A stretch of DNA of 64,000 bases from an uncultured Cyclobacteriaceae bacterium (GCA_943788235.1 CALSPM010000001.1:186001-250000), one strand, 5' to 3'; shown: positions 54,593-64,000, counted from the first letter of the stretch. Notes: a model not told the origin generated them from the sequence alone. A program made the numbers and translations.

Positions 54593-55072
54593 TTAGGGTA
54601 CCATTTTGAAAACCCAAGCACCAGTGAATCCATCCACTCGGCCACTGGATTCTGGAACAGTAAAAGACACGTTTAGGGCAGTTTCACTAACCACAAGTGT
54701 CATTACTATGCCATCATTTCTGGTTAATACAGTAAGATCATTGTTGGCAGTAAATGTACCTGAAGTGGACCAGGCTAGATTTGCACCTTCGTCTGATGGA
54801 ATACCTGAGGCTGTATAACTACCCCCTGCAAGATCTGTGTCTAGGCCGAATTTTAGCGTGAATCCTGTCCATTCATCTCTAGGAGTACCCGCGTTTGTAG
54901 CGGAACTCAATGACCAATCTTTATCTAGAAGTAAGGCGTTTGCCTCGGCGGGGGCTGAGTGTCCACAGCCGCTGGATCGTCTCTCACCACCACAATTGGT
55001 GAAAATTAGCAGCGCCGCACACGACCCTACAAAAAATAGGGTTTTTATGATTTTTATTTGGAGGATCTTCAT
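54593..55072 (-). CDS. Lipoprotein, lipocalin-like
   Basis: A 159-residue predicted lipoprotein: signal TLFFVGSCAALLIFTNC with lipobox Cys27, then a Gly/Ser/Cys-rich linker (GGERRSSGCGHSAP). The mature part alternates as expected for a small beta-barrel (DEWTGFTLKFGLDTDL, LTVLTRNDGIVMTLVVS, LNVSFTVPESSGRV). It may be lipocalin-like, but the link is weak. It uses more G+C than its neighbours (for example GAGCC, GGCG), which may mark recent arrival. Confidence 0.6.
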   Translation of the reverse strand: MKILQIKIIKTLFFVGSCAALLIFTNCGGERRSSGCGHSAPAEANALLLDKDWSLSSATNAGTPRDEWTGFTLKFGLDTDLAGGSYTASGIPSDEGANLAWSTSGTFTANNDLTVLTRNDGIVMTLVVSETALNVSFTVPESSGRVDGFTGAWVFKMVP

Positions 55073-55529
55073 TTTATCCTTATTTTAAATATTCATGATT
55101 ATTATACAAAATTAACATTTTTTTGATCAATTATCAAACGTGGAAATTTTGAATATATTGTTTGGTTTAAAGGTTAGAGCAGAATATTATTTTCATTTAA
55201 TATGAAATTATTTAAAATAAATTTAATTTCTCAGCTTTTATAGGTCTTATTCATGAAAAGTCTTCTGTATAGATCATTTGGTGGATATTTTAATTAGAGG
55301 AAATGGCATTTATCCAATGGGCTTATCTTTTTATTGGATTCTTTTATTTTCACATACCTAATATCTGAGTCTTCCATCCTATTAGGAATGATGCTAGCTC
55401 TTCATCTTAAAAGATACTATTAATCTCGTTTGATCATGAGCCAGTTCTAAGGGGCAATGAATCCATTCATTTTGGCTTTGAATAGTTTATGGACTCATGA
55501 CTCCATTCAATCCAAAGATACCTAGTTCT
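55073..55529. other. 457-bp gap with a decayed coding stretch
   Basis: On the plus strand from ATG 55253 a frame reads MKSLLYRSFGGYFN, a TAG, then RKWHLSNGLIFLLDSFIFTY and LLGMMLALHLKRYY before TAA at 55423, and continues with two more stops to about 55514. The middle has one hydrophobic helix. This is probably a dead membrane-protein gene; family not recognised. The first 180 bases of the gap are A+T-rich and look empty except for the promoter of the lipoprotein. Confidence 0.35.
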
Positions 55530-56162
55530 TCACATAGATTCAATATACATCTTGTGCTTATTACTTAGGTTGATCGTTTCAGGGATAAAATCATATTCAT
55601 GGCGTTGATTTGAGGCTACGATTATGGTGCATGTCCCTATTTTTTGAAGTATCTGGTCACGATACCATTCAATACCCTCCTGATCTAAATTTGATGTAGG
55701 TTCGTCTAACATAAGCAATTTATTTTCGCCATAGATGGCAAGGGCGAGTTTGAGACGTTGTTTCATTCCAGAAGAAAAATTCTTGACTTTTTTATCAATG
55801 GAAAATTGAAAATTTGTTCTTGCTATGAATTCGTCTAAGGAGAAAGGGATAGATCTAAATTTGAAATGAAATTCTACATGTTCTCTCAGACTGAATTCCT
55901 CTATCAAATCAACATAAGGAGCTGCCAAACCTATCGATTGAGGTATGCTTTCAATGGTGTAACTTTTTTTATTTTCGAAATATTGAATATTACCTGTTGT
56001 GGGTTCCATGTAGGTGGATATCAGTTTTATTAAGGTACTTTTCCCACTGCCATTGGCACCAGTGATGCTTAGAGAAGATTGAGATGGAATATCTAAACTT
56101 AAGTTTCTAAGAATCCATTCTTTATTAAACCTCTTCCCAACTTTATTAAGTTTAACCCTCAT
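55530..56162 (-). CDS. ABC transporter ATP-binding protein
   Basis: A 210-residue ATPase with Walker A TGANGSGKSTLI (about residues 34-45), the signature FSSGMKQRLKLAL and Walker B LLMLDEPTSNLD, so it should be active. It overlaps the lpxA stop by four bases (ATGA) and is thus the last gene of the lpx operon. No permease gene lies beside it, so the membrane partner must be elsewhere. Genes of this kind follow lpxA in many Bacteroidota and may move an envelope lipid; the substrate is unknown. Confidence 0.9.
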   Translation of the reverse strand: MRVKLNKVGKRFNKEWILRNLSLDIPSQSSLSITGANGSGKSTLIKLISTYMEPTTGNIQYFENKKSYTIESIPQSIGLAAPYVDLIEEFSLREHVEFHFKFRSIPFSLDEFIARTNFQFSIDKKVKNFSSGMKQRLKLALAIYGENKLLMLDEPTSNLDQEGIEWYRDQILQKIGTCTIIVASNQRHEYDFIPETINLSNKHKMYIESM

Positions 56163-56935
56163 TCAATACCTTTCATGATACCTCGCTCTGATTCTTGAAT
56201 GAATTTTATGATGAGATTTTTTTCTTTTGAGGATTCAAAATCACTTTGAATTTTATTAACAGCTTTACTAATATTTAAATCACTCAGATATATAATCCGA
56301 TACATCTCTTGAATGTTATTAAGTTCTTGCGTGGTAAACTTCCTTCTCCTCAGACCAATCGCATTGATGCCACTGTAGCTTAGGGGTTCACGTGCCGCTG
56401 AGACATAAGGGGGTACATCTTTACGAACAAGAGAACCCCCAGCAATCATCACATGGGCTCCAATTTTCACAAATTGTCTTATGGCTGCTGTACCACCAAT
56501 GATGGCATAATCTCCCAAGGAGACATGACCAGCTATTTGAACGGAATTAGATACAATACAATGGTTTCCTAAGATACAATCGTGCGCAACATGGACATAA
56601 GCCATCAGTAAATTATGCTCACCAATAACGGTTTGATTTCTATGACTGGTTCCTCTTGAAATGGTTACAAATTCTCTAATAGTTGTATTTTTACCAATGA
56701 TTGTCAAGGTTTTTTCCCCTGCGAATTTTAAATCTTGTGGAACCGATGAAATTTGTGCTCCCGCAAAAATTTTACAATTATCACCTATTCTAGAACCTTC
56801 CCAAATACAAGCGTTGGGACCAATCCAACAGCCATTACCTATTTTTGTATCCTTGTCTATGTAAGCAAAAGGCTCAATAACTACATTTTTACCTATTTTA
56901 GCATCGGGATGGACAAAAGCTGAAGGATTATTCAT
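56159..56935 (-). CDS. lpxA: UDP-N-acetylglucosamine acyltransferase
   Basis: The first enzyme of lipid A synthesis: it puts a hydroxyacyl chain from ACP on O-3 of UDP-GlcNAc. The left-handed beta-helix is made of hexapeptide repeats (NVVIEPFAYIDKDTKIGNGCWIGPNACI and on) and the catalytic His is in AYVHVAHDCILGNH (about residues 112-125). The C-terminal helical bundle (GLRRRKFTTQELNNIQEMYR) is present. 258 residues, normal. Its start overlaps the lpxC-fabZ stop by one base and its stop overlaps the ABC gene by four. Confidence 0.96.
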   Translation of the reverse strand: MNNPSAFVHPDAKIGKNVVIEPFAYIDKDTKIGNGCWIGPNACIWEGSRIGDNCKIFAGAQISSVPQDLKFAGEKTLTIIGKNTTIREFVTISRGTSHRNQTVIGEHNLLMAYVHVAHDCILGNHCIVSNSVQIAGHVSLGDYAIIGGTAAIRQFVKIGAHVMIAGGSLVRKDVPPYVSAAREPLSYSGINAIGLRRRKFTTQELNNIQEMYRIIYLSDLNISKAVNKIQSDFESSKEKNLIIKFIQESERGIMKGIE

Positions 56936-58326
56936 TATTCTTTTTTTATGAGTACGGCAGTCATGTTGCCTTCACAAACTAATTTGTTCTCAATATAAGC
57001 AACTCCTGACATTTTTACGAAGCCTCTCCTGATTGGTTCTAATAATTCACATTTAAAGATGAGGGTATCTCCTGGGAACACCATTTTTTTAAATTTAAAA
57101 TTATCGATACCTAAGAAGTAAGTCCAATAATTTTCAGGATCTGGCACGGAATTAAGCGCTAAGATACCTCCAATTTGGGCCATTGCTTCTACTTGTAAAA
57201 CCCCAGGCATGACAGGATTTCCAGGAAAATGACCCTGAAAAAAAGGCTCATTGAAGGTGACATTTTTAATACCCCCTACCGATTCATCATCAAGATGAAA
57301 AATTTTATCAATCAGTAAAAATGGATATCTATGGGGTAAGATTTTCGCAATTTTATTGATATCCATTACTGGAGGTATTTTAGGATCGTATTGTGGTATT
57401 TTATTATGAGCGGTTTTTTGGATGATTTTTTTAAGTTTTCGAGCGAAAGCAATATTTGCAGCGTGCCCAGGACGAGCAGCCATTATTTGGGCCTTAATAG
57501 GTCTACCCACCAAGGCTAAATCTCCTACGATGTCTAATAACTTGTGTCTGGCAGGTTCATTTTTATACCTAAGACTTACATTATTTAGGATACCCTCTTT
57601 CTCTACTTCAACTTTGGGTTTATTGAGTAAATGGGCTAGATGATCTAGCTCACCTGATTTCACCATCCGATCAACCACTACAATGGCGTTAGAAATATCG
57701 CCTCCTTTGATCAAGTCTTGTTTGTACAGCTCTTCGATCTCATGTAAAAAGCAAAAAGTTCTAGCATCACTGATTTGCTCATAAAAATCTGTTAATTTGT
57801 TCAATGAGGCATGCTGACTTCCAAGAACAGGTGAATTATAGTCCACCATTACAGTGACTCTATAATCATCTAAGGGCAGTGCGATGATTTCAACATCTCG
57901 TACTTTGTCTTCATAAAAGACGCTGTTAGGTAACTCAAAGAAGTTTCTAGGAGCGGCTTGTTCTTGTAATCCGATTTTAAGAATGGCATCCATGAATTGT
58001 CTTGCACTACCATCCATAATGGGGGGCTCAGGCCCATCAATTTTTATTAAAACATTGTCTATTTCTAAGGCAACTAAAGCTGATAAGACGTGTTCGACCG
58101 TATTAATTCTTCCCCCATTTTGCTCAATACTTGTGCCTCGAGATAAATCGACCACATTTTCTACATCGGCGTCAATAATGGGTTGACTATCTAAATCTAT
58201 TCTTTGAAATTTAATTCCATGGTTGATTTTGGCAGGGACGAAAGTCATATTGCTCACCACGCCCGTATGCAAGCCTATGCCTGAGACGACTGCTTCGCCG
58301 CTAACTGTGTGTTGATTAAATTTCAT
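56935..58326 (-). CDS. lpxC-fabZ: Bifunctional LpxC deacetylase / FabZ dehydratase
   Basis: A 463-residue fusion, typical of Bacteroidota. Residues about 1-300 are LpxC, the zinc deacetylase of lipid A synthesis ([31 protein letters not shown] with a metal-binding His, and [16 protein letters not shown] with another). Residues about 315-460 are FabZ, the hydroxyacyl-ACP dehydratase ([13 protein letters not shown], and [19 protein letters not shown] with the catalytic His and Glu). Joining the two ties lipid A and fatty-acid flux at the shared hydroxyacyl-ACP pool. It sits between lpxD and lpxA. Confidence 0.97.
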   Translation of the reverse strand: MKFNQHTVSGEAVVSGIGLHTGVVSNMTFVPAKINHGIKFQRIDLDSQPIIDADVENVVDLSRGTSIEQNGGRINTVEHVLSALVALEIDNVLIKIDGPEPPIMDGSARQFMDAILKIGLQEQAAPRNFFELPNSVFYEDKVRDVEIIALPLDDYRVTVMVDYNSPVLGSQHASLNKLTDFYEQISDARTFCFLHEIEELYKQDLIKGGDISNAIVVVDRMVKSGELDHLAHLLNKPKVEVEKEGILNNVSLRYKNEPARHKLLDIVGDLALVGRPIKAQIMAARPGHAANIAFARKLKKIIQKTAHNKIPQYDPKIPPVMDINKIAKILPHRYPFLLIDKIFHLDDESVGGIKNVTFNEPFFQGHFPGNPVMPGVLQVEAMAQIGGILALNSVPDPENYWTYFLGIDNFKFKKMVFPGDTLIFKCELLEPIRRGFVKMSGVAYIENKLVCEGNMTAVLIKKE

Positions 58327-58337
58327 TGAGTTTTGGG

Positions 58338-59366
58338 CTACAAGTTTAAAAGTTTTTCCTCAATTTTTTCGATCTGCTTCATTACTTCGGGTAATTTTTT
58401 GTATATCGTGTAGGATCTAAGATAATTATTGAAGTCAATAGCAGGAGTTCCATAAATGGTTTGAGCTAATTTGGTATTTTTTGATACTCCAGATTGAGCC
58501 TGTATTTGCGTTTCGGCAGCTATTTTTAAATGTCCAGCAATCCCAACTTGTCCACCTATTTTACAATTATCACCTATTTTCACGGAGCCAGCGACACCTG
58601 TTTGAGCCGCAATTACGCTATTTTTTCCAATCATAGTATTATGACCAATTTGAATCAAATTATCGAGTTTGACCCCTTTTTTGATCAGCGTTGTGTTAAA
58701 GGTGGCACAATCGATTACCGTATTGGCCCCTACATCCACGTGATCTTGCAAAACAACATTACCCAATTGAGGTATTTTTTTATAAGAGCCATCCTTAAGA
58801 GGTGCATATCCGAAACCGTCACTTCCGACAATCGCTCCCGCCTGCAGGGTACAATGACTTCCAATCATACTTTTAGCATAAATTTTAACCCCTGGATGAA
58901 TGATCGTTTGATGACCAATAGTGACATCATCACCAATGTAGGCATTAGGATAAATTTTTACTTGATCACCTATTTTAACATTGCTCCCAATATAAGCGAA
59001 GGCACCTACATAAATGTCTGATCCATAAGTGGCCGTTTTGTGTATAAAGCTAGGTTGTTCAATTCCAGTTTTGTTGAAGGAAAGCAGCTGATCATATGCT
59101 TCTAATAAAGCGGTAAAAGCAGCATAGGGATTTGCAACTCTGATTAGGGCTGTATTTATTTTTTTACTTAGAATGAGTTTTTCATCAACAATAACTGCTG
59201 ATGCTTGGGTTTTGTAAATAAGGAGTTCATACTTTGGATTGGATAAAAAGGTTATACTCCCTTCTTCAGCATCTTCAATAGAACTGATCGTATTTACCTT
59301 AGTCTCTTTTGACCCGTCTAATTTTCCTCCTACAAGATGAGCAATTTGCTCTAAGGTAAAGTTCAT
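58338..59366 (-). CDS. lpxD: UDP-3-O-acylglucosamine N-acyltransferase
   Basis: The third step of lipid A synthesis: N-acylation of UDP-3-O-acyl-glucosamine. The N-terminal domain (TLEQIAHLVGGKLDGS, ITFLSNPKYE) precedes a long left-handed beta-helix of hexapeptides (GAFAYIGSNVKIGDQVKIYPNAYIGDDVTIG) with the catalytic His in NLIQIGHNTMIGKNS (about residue 246). 342 residues, normal. It is the first gene of the lpxD, lpxC-fabZ, lpxA, ABC run, with an 11-bp gap to lpxC-fabZ. Confidence 0.96.
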   Translation of the reverse strand: MNFTLEQIAHLVGGKLDGSKETKVNTISSIEDAEEGSITFLSNPKYELLIYKTQASAVIVDEKLILSKKINTALIRVANPYAAFTALLEAYDQLLSFNKTGIEQPSFIHKTATYGSDIYVGAFAYIGSNVKIGDQVKIYPNAYIGDDVTIGHQTIIHPGVKIYAKSMIGSHCTLQAGAIVGSDGFGYAPLKDGSYKKIPQLGNVVLQDHVDVGANTVIDCATFNTTLIKKGVKLDNLIQIGHNTMIGKNSVIAAQTGVAGSVKIGDNCKIGGQVGIAGHLKIAAETQIQAQSGVSKNTKLAQTIYGTPAIDFNNYLRSYTIYKKLPEVMKQIEKIEEKLLNL

Positions 59367-59398
59367 TTAACTTTTCATTTTGTCATTGGATTGACCAA

Positions 59399-60640
59399 TT
59401 ATAAATATTTTGGTAAATATAGTATTTTGGGATAGCAAAGATAATTTTTTTTCACAATTTTACTCATCACTTTGATGTTGGGCAAATCAACAGCAGCCGT
59501 GATTTCTTCTACTTTTCCATTTTTTCTTAAAATATTTATAATATGATTCTTGGCAGTGTAAGCGGCATTGGTGACACTTCCATGGGTGACTAAACTATGG
59601 GTCATCTCAAGGGGCAGCTTTAACCTTTTTGCAACCTCTTTTTTGATATCAGTTAGATGAACTGATTTCAGAGGCTCTTCCAGTATCTCGATTTTAAATA
59701 AACGTCGATCTTTTAAAGCATTGCTTAATATATTGATGACGGGATCTTCATGATTTAACCAAAGTTTGATACTTCCCCAAATATCAGTATCATCTAATTC
59801 CATAAAAGTTCTGAGTAATTTTGGATTTTTATTGAAATCTTGGGCTGAAAGATCATTGCTGAGAAAAAGACTGAGGGCAGGAGTAGCAGACATTGACGTG
59901 CTCTTATCCCAACAGATGCTTACCCGTTTGATGAGTTCAATGAGCATTTTTTCACTACAAATAGAAGTTTTATGTAAATAAACCTGCCAATACATGATTC
60001 TACGGGCGCTGATAAAACTTTCAATACTATAAATTCCTTTTTCTTCAACGACGAGCTCATCATCTACCACATTGAGCATTTTGATGATACGCTCAGCTCC
60101 GACTGTACCTTCTTGAACGCCAGTAAAAAAACAATCTCTTTTAAGGTAATCGAGCCGGTCCATATCCAGTTGACTAGAAACCAATTGAGTAAGGAATTTA
60201 CGTGGATAGGTACCCTTAAATATTTCAATGGCTAAGGTCAGTTTGCCCCCGAATTCTTTATTCAATACATCAAGCGTCCAAGCGGTGATGCTTTCATGGG
60301 AGACATTTTTGAAAAGACTAAATTCCAATGTGTGCGAAAAAGGACCATGACCAATATCGTGCAGAAGAATGGCAATTAATGCACCTTCGTATTCAGCTTC
60401 AAAAATCATTTGACCTTTATCTCGAAGACTGTCCAATGTTTTCCTCATCAAATGCATCGCTCCTATAGCATGACCAAATCGCGTATGAATGGCACCAGGA
60501 TATACATAATCAGACAGTCCTAATTGCTTTATTCTACGCAATCTTTGAAAATAGGGATGCTCGATGATGTCAAAAATGAGTTCATTGGGTATGTTTATAA
60601 AACCATAAACAGGATCATTAAATATTTTCTTTTTATTCAA
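59399..60640 (-). CDS. HD domain phosphohydrolase
   Basis: A protein of about 413 residues with the HD metal-dependent phosphohydrolase signature: TRFGHAIGAMHLMRKTL (first His) and ILLHDIGHGPFSHTLE (His-Asp pair), and further SQLDMDRLDYLKRDCFFTGV. This layout is close to dNTPase/SAMHD1-like enzymes, so nucleotide triphosphates are likely substrates. The start is a TTG at 60640 (NKKKIFNDPVYGFINIP, the family start). The longer TTG at 60700 would overlap porX and adds an unrelated 20 residues. Divergent from porX. Confidence 0.88.
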   Translation of the reverse strand: MNKKKIFNDPVYGFINIPNELIFDIIEHPYFQRLRRIKQLGLSDYVYPGAIHTRFGHAIGAMHLMRKTLDSLRDKGQMIFEAEYEGALIAILLHDIGHGPFSHTLEFSLFKNVSHESITAWTLDVLNKEFGGKLTLAIEIFKGTYPRKFLTQLVSSQLDMDRLDYLKRDCFFTGVQEGTVGAERIIKMLNVVDDELVVEEKGIYSIESFISARRIMYWQVYLHKTSICSEKMLIELIKRVSICWDKSTSMSATPALSLFLSNDLSAQDFNKNPKLLRTFMELDDTDIWGSIKLWLNHEDPVINILSNALKDRRLFKIEILEEPLKSVHLTDIKKEVAKRLKLPLEMTHSLVTHGSVTNAAYTAKNHIINILRKNGKVEEITAAVDLPNIKVMSKIVKKNYLCYPKILYLPKYL

Positions 60641-60691
60641 AGTATATTCGAGTCTATTATAGTGTGAACATACAAAAGGATTTTCGTAAAA

Positions 60692-62239
60692 ATGCAGCAA
60701 TATAAAATTTTATGGGCCGATGATGAGATTGACCTATTAATGCCTCATATTATATTTTTGGAATCCAAAGGCTATCAGATCATTCCTGTAAATAGTGGTA
60801 ATGATGCCTTAGATGAGATCGAAAAGCAGTACTTTGATATTATTTTTCTTGATGAGAATATGCCAGGAATATCTGGGATTGAAACCTTGAGAGCAATTAA
60901 ATTATCACATCCCAACATTCCCGTAGTCATGATAACCAAAAATGAGGAAGAAGACATCATGGAGGATGCCATAGGTTCACAGATCGCAGATTATTTGATT
61001 AAACCGTTAAATCCAAATCAAATCTTACTTTCGGTCAAAAGATTATTGGATAAAAATCGCATAGTATCTGAAAAAACAAATTTAAGTTATCAACAAAATT
61101 TTACCGATGTTGGTTATGAAATAGCCGATGCGGCAGATTATGAAGATTGGATTGCGGTATATAGAAAATTGGTTCGTTGGGAATTATTGATTGATGAAAC
61201 CAATGAAAAAGACATGTCACAAATTCTCCGAAATCAAAAAGCTGAAGCCAATCAAAGATTCGCGAATTATATTCGATCAGATTATGAAAATTGGATGAAT
61301 TCATCCGAAGGGCCATTACTTTCTCATCAGGTTTTTAAAGAAAAAGTATTCCCAGCACTTCTGCAGAGCAGTGTTTTTCTCATCATTATTGATAACTTAA
61401 GATGGGATCAATGGGAAATAATTGAGCCAGAAATTGCTCAATTATTCGAAATAGAGAAAAAAGAAACTTATTTTTCTATTTTACCAACCGCAACTAATTA
61501 TGCTAGAAACGCACTTTTTGCAGGTTTAATGCCCGCAGAAATTGAAAATAAGTATCCGAATTTTTGGACGAAGGAAAGTGAGGAAGGTTCCAAAAATAAG
61601 TTTGAATCTGACTTGTTAGCGGCTCAATTAAGGCGGCACAATATAGGAGTAAAATACAATTATCACAAAATAATTAAAGCTCAGGAGGCAAAACAGATAG
61701 AACAGAAATTAGATGATCTCCTTAAAGTACCTTTCAATGTACTGGTCTACAATTTTGTCGATATGCTTTCACATGCCAGAACAGACATGCAAATGATCCG
61801 CGAATTGGCTCCAGACGAATCCGCTTATAGAGCATTGACAAAAACTTGGTTTGCACATTCATCACTTTTCGAAGTTATTAAAAAACTATCTTCAAAAAAG
61901 GTTAAAATAATGATCACCACCGATCACGGTACGATCCGGGTTAAAAAACCTGAAAAAATCAAGGCAGATAGAAATATCAATCATAATTTGAGATTTAAGA
62001 TAGGTAAGAATTTGGGATTTAATACCAAATCGGTATTTCATATGCATAAACCTGAAGTATTTAAATTACCTAAATTGAATTTGACTTCATCCTATATTTT
62101 TGCTTTGGAAGAATCATTCTTTGCCTATGAAAATAATTTTAATCATTATGCCAATCTTTATGAGGATTCTTTTCAGCATGGGGGTATCAGTATGGAAGAG
62201 ATGATGATTCCTCTCATAACCCTTCGACAAAAAAAATGA
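60692..62239 (+). CDS. porX: T9SS response regulator PorX (receiver plus PglZ domain)
   Basis: A 515-residue two-component regulator that in Porphyromonas controls type IX secretion genes with the kinase PorY. The receiver domain (about residues 3-120) has the acidic pocket ADDE, the phosphoacceptor Asp54 in FLDENMPG, and lysines in ITKNEEE and LIKPLNP. The PglZ domain from about 220 has IIIDNLRWDQ, the TATNYARN segment near 268 and TTDHGTIRV, as in alkaline-phosphatase-like enzymes; Porphyromonas PorX hydrolyses oligonucleotides. No PorY is beside it. Its stop overlaps tsaE by four bases. Confidence 0.95.
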   Translation: MQQYKILWADDEIDLLMPHIIFLESKGYQIIPVNSGNDALDEIEKQYFDIIFLDENMPGISGIETLRAIKLSHPNIPVVMITKNEEEDIMEDAIGSQIADYLIKPLNPNQILLSVKRLLDKNRIVSEKTNLSYQQNFTDVGYEIADAADYEDWIAVYRKLVRWELLIDETNEKDMSQILRNQKAEANQRFANYIRSDYENWMNSSEGPLLSHQVFKEKVFPALLQSSVFLIIIDNLRWDQWEIIEPEIAQLFEIEKKETYFSILPTATNYARNALFAGLMPAEIENKYPNFWTKESEEGSKNKFESDLLAAQLRRHNIGVKYNYHKIIKAQEAKQIEQKLDDLLKVPFNVLVYNFVDMLSHARTDMQMIRELAPDESAYRALTKTWFAHSSLFEVIKKLSSKKVKIMITTDHGTIRVKKPEKIKADRNINHNLRFKIGKNLGFNTKSVFHMHKPEVFKLPKLNLTSSYIFALEESFFAYENNFNHYANLYEDSFQHGGISMEEMMIPLITLRQKK

Positions 62240-62658
62240 TTTACTCTTTAGATCAGATTGATAGAGTCGCTCGTAAAATAATCGATGATTTGGAAGAATA
62301 TAAAGTCATTTGTGTCAATGGTGAAATGGGAGTAGGTAAGACTACCTTAATCAAAAAAATAGGAGAATTTTTAGGAGTAAGTGATGCGATCCATTCGCCA
62401 ACTTTTGCCATTGTCAATGAATACCACTGCAATGATGAAACCCCTATGTATCATTTTGATTTTTACAGAATAACCAATGTTTTAGAGGCGGTCAATTTGG
62501 GTATTGAGGATTATTTTTACAGTAATCATTTATGCTTTATAGAATGGTCTGAAAATATCACTACATTGTTGCCCGAAAAATATCTTGATATTAATATTAA
62601 ATTAACCTCCGAGAGTCTGAGGGAAATCAGTTTCCAATCATATGACAGAAGAAAATAA
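62236..62658 (+). CDS. tsaE: tRNA threonylcarbamoyladenosine biosynthesis ATPase TsaE
   Basis: A 140-residue P-loop ATPase that works with TsaB and TsaD in t6A synthesis on tRNA. Walker A is NGEMGVGKTTLIKKI (about residues 28-42), with the SPTFAIVNEY block, YHFDFYRI and LCFIEWSE. Its ATG overlaps the porX stop (ATGA) and its end overlaps ald by 17 bp, so the three genes are probably on one message. The order porX-tsaE-ald-valS is familiar from Bacteroidota. Confidence 0.94.
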   Translation: MIYSLDQIDRVARKIIDDLEEYKVICVNGEMGVGKTTLIKKIGEFLGVSDAIHSPTFAIVNEYHCNDETPMYHFDFYRITNVLEAVNLGIEDYFYSNHLCFIEWSENITTLLPEKYLDINIKLTSESLREISFQSYDRRK

Positions 62659-63868
62659 ATCTGGGTTTGAGAAAATAGGCAGGGCTGCTGCTCTCTACCC
62701 ACAAGAAAAACAGTTAAAGAGAGATAGAAAAGCTAAATCGTTGAGCATCGGTTTGCCGTTGGAGATGGGCAAGCAAGAAAATAGAATATCCTTAAAGCCT
62801 GAATCAGTAAAAGTGCTTATACAGAATGATCATCAGGTAATTGTAGAGGCCTCTGCTGGTAATTCTGCCAATTATGCAGATACTGATTATAGTGAGGTGG
62901 GAGCACAGATTGTTTATGATCGTAAAACAGTATTTGCCTCGGATACTATACTTAAGGTGGAACCTCCCAGTATTGAGGAAATAGGCCTTATTTCATCGGG
63001 GACCACTTTGATATCTGCACTTCAACCAGCTAGTCAATCTATTGAGTATTTGAAAGCGCTTCAAGAAAAGAAAATCATTGGATTGGCCTATGAGTTCATT
63101 GAAGACAAGGTAGGAGGACTACCGATCGTAAGATCAATGAGTGAAATTGCAGGGAGTTCGGTGATGTTAATTGCAGCAGAACTTTTGAGTAAAACCAATA
63201 GTGGATCAGGGGTAATTTTAGGTGGAGTAACAGGCGTACCCCCGACTAAGGCGGTCATTATTGGAGCGGGAACAGTAGCTGAATATGCAACACGAGCCGC
63301 CCTAGGCTTGGGAGTTAATTTACAAGTGTTTGATAATAGAATTTATAAATTAAGAAGGTTAAAGCATGCAGTTGGCTGGCAGGTTCATACCTCGACCTTT
63401 GACCACCTGTCATTGATGAAAGCGTTGGAATCCGCTGATGTTTTGATTGGTGCGATGCGTGCAGGAAATGGGGTCAATGGCATGGTGATTAGTGAAGAAA
63501 TGATTGCTAACATGAAGCCCAATTCTTTAGTCATTGATGTGAGTATTGATCAAGGAGGATGCATTGAAACCTCACACTTGACAACATTAGATGCACCGAC
63601 ATTTCGAAAATACGATGTGGTCCATTATTGTGTGCCTAACATAGCTTCTAGAGTTCCAAGAACAGCAACTATTGCCATTTCGAACATTCTAACACCTATT
63701 TTGATTCAAATGGGTGAAGCTGGAGGAGTAGAGGAGATGATTTTAAGAAATCAGTGGTTCATGAAAGGAGTTTATGCCTATAAAGGAAGTATTTCTAATC
63801 AATATTTAGCCATTAAATATAACTTAAGTTTCAAGGATCTCAGGTTGTTGATGGCTGCTCGATTTTAA
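62642..63868 (+). CDS. ald: Alanine dehydrogenase (PNT-like)
   Basis: A 408-residue member of the alanine dehydrogenase/pyridine nucleotide transhydrogenase alpha family, interconverting alanine and pyruvate with NAD. The N-terminal SIGLPLEMGKQENRISLKPESV (about residues 35-56) and the Rossmann block AVIIGAGTVAEYATRAALGLG are clear, as is DVSIDQGGCIETS. It carries about 35 extra N-terminal residues before the family core, a trait common in this phylum. Its end overlaps the end of valS, convergent, by four bases. Confidence 0.92.
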   Translation: MTEENKSGFEKIGRAAALYPQEKQLKRDRKAKSLSIGLPLEMGKQENRISLKPESVKVLIQNDHQVIVEASAGNSANYADTDYSEVGAQIVYDRKTVFASDTILKVEPPSIEEIGLISSGTTLISALQPASQSIEYLKALQEKKIIGLAYEFIEDKVGGLPIVRSMSEIAGSSVMLIAAELLSKTNSGSGVILGGVTGVPPTKAVIIGAGTVAEYATRAALGLGVNLQVFDNRIYKLRRLKHAVGWQVHTSTFDHLSLMKALESADVLIGAMRAGNGVNGMVISEEMIANMKPNSLVIDVSIDQGGCIETSHLTTLDAPTFRKYDVVHYCVPNIASRVPRTATIAISNILTPILIQMGEAGGVEEMILRNQWFMKGVYAYKGSISNQYLAIKYNLSFKDLRLLMAARF

Positions 63869-64000
63869 AGTTTTCTAAGGCTCTCCATGAGCGCTTCAAT
63901 TTTAGCTTCTGCGTCGGCTTGCTTCTTTTTTTCTATCTCTAAAACTTTTGGAGGCGCATGATTAACGAAGCGCTCATTACTCATTTTTTTGAGTACATTT
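63865..64000 (-). CDS. valS: Valyl-tRNA synthetase, C-terminal end (5' part outside window)
   Basis: The last 44 codons of a class I aminoacyl-tRNA synthetase. The visible sequence KKMSNERFVNHAPPKVLEIE and KKKQADAEAKIEALMESL is the ValRS C-terminal coiled coil, which binds the tRNA elbow. The start and catalytic part lie to the right of the window. The stop overlaps the ald stop by four bases. Confidence 0.88.
   Translation of the reverse strand, partial: NVLKKMSNERFVNHAPPKVLEIEKKKQADAEAKIEALMESLRKL

Overview
The window reads as an ordinary chromosome segment of a low-GC member of the Bacteroidota. The evidence is in the gene content: a fused lpxC-fabZ, a PorX-type PglZ response regulator, a PorP/SprF-family protein, a T9SS plug protein, a giant secreted protein with a CHU_C-type (gliding/T9SS type B) tail, a PUR-family (DUF3276) protein, and promoters that fit the TTG / TAnnTTTG pattern. 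The N-terminal exonuclease fusion on DnaE and the carboxynorspermidine pathway would suit a Saprospira-like lineage, but that placement is inference.

Layout. 1-7 kb: the end of phoH, a GNAT acetyltransferase, a decayed comEC (two frame changes, three internal stops), recQ with an in-frame TAA before its C-terminal helix-turn-helix, then pgk and the threonylcarbamoyl-AMP synthase gene on the minus strand. 7-12 kb: small envelope genes and the 1436-residue CHU_C protein. 12-22.3 kb: an accessory, gene-poor stretch with small lipoproteins and membrane proteins, many broken genes and at least two families of short interspersed repeats in both orientations. 22.3-35 kb: PorP/SprF protein, M48 protease, plsB-like and gpsA (G3P to lysophosphatidate), PhzF, polyprenyl synthase, AddB-like nuclease, Dabb, lipoprotein MsrA, DEAD-box helicase, thioesterase. 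35.5-46.9 kb: trxA, the exonuclease-DnaE fusion, LuxC-like reductase, ThuA protein, ferredoxin, DUF58, PUR protein, ychF. 46.9-55 kb: T9SS plug protein, an ECF sigma factor with a frameshifted anti-sigma/beta-barrel partner, the carboxynorspermidine dehydrogenase-DinB-decarboxylase operon and small secreted proteins. 55.5-64 kb: lpxD, lpxC-fabZ, lpxA and an orphan ABC ATPase (lipid A start), an HD hydrolase, then porX-tsaE-ald and the 3' end of valS.

How the genes fit together. Envelope building is the main theme: lipid A (lpxD/lpxC-fabZ/lpxA), phospholipid entry (gpsA/plsB-like) and T9SS parts (PorP/SprF, plug, PorX, a CHU_C cargo). The two t6A tRNA modification genes, the tsaC-like one and tsaE, lie far apart. 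Loss of comEC points to loss of transformation-type DNA uptake. I saw no tRNA, rRNA, CRISPR array, intact insertion sequence or intact defence system. The most unusual material is the decayed 12-22 kb region with its repeats.
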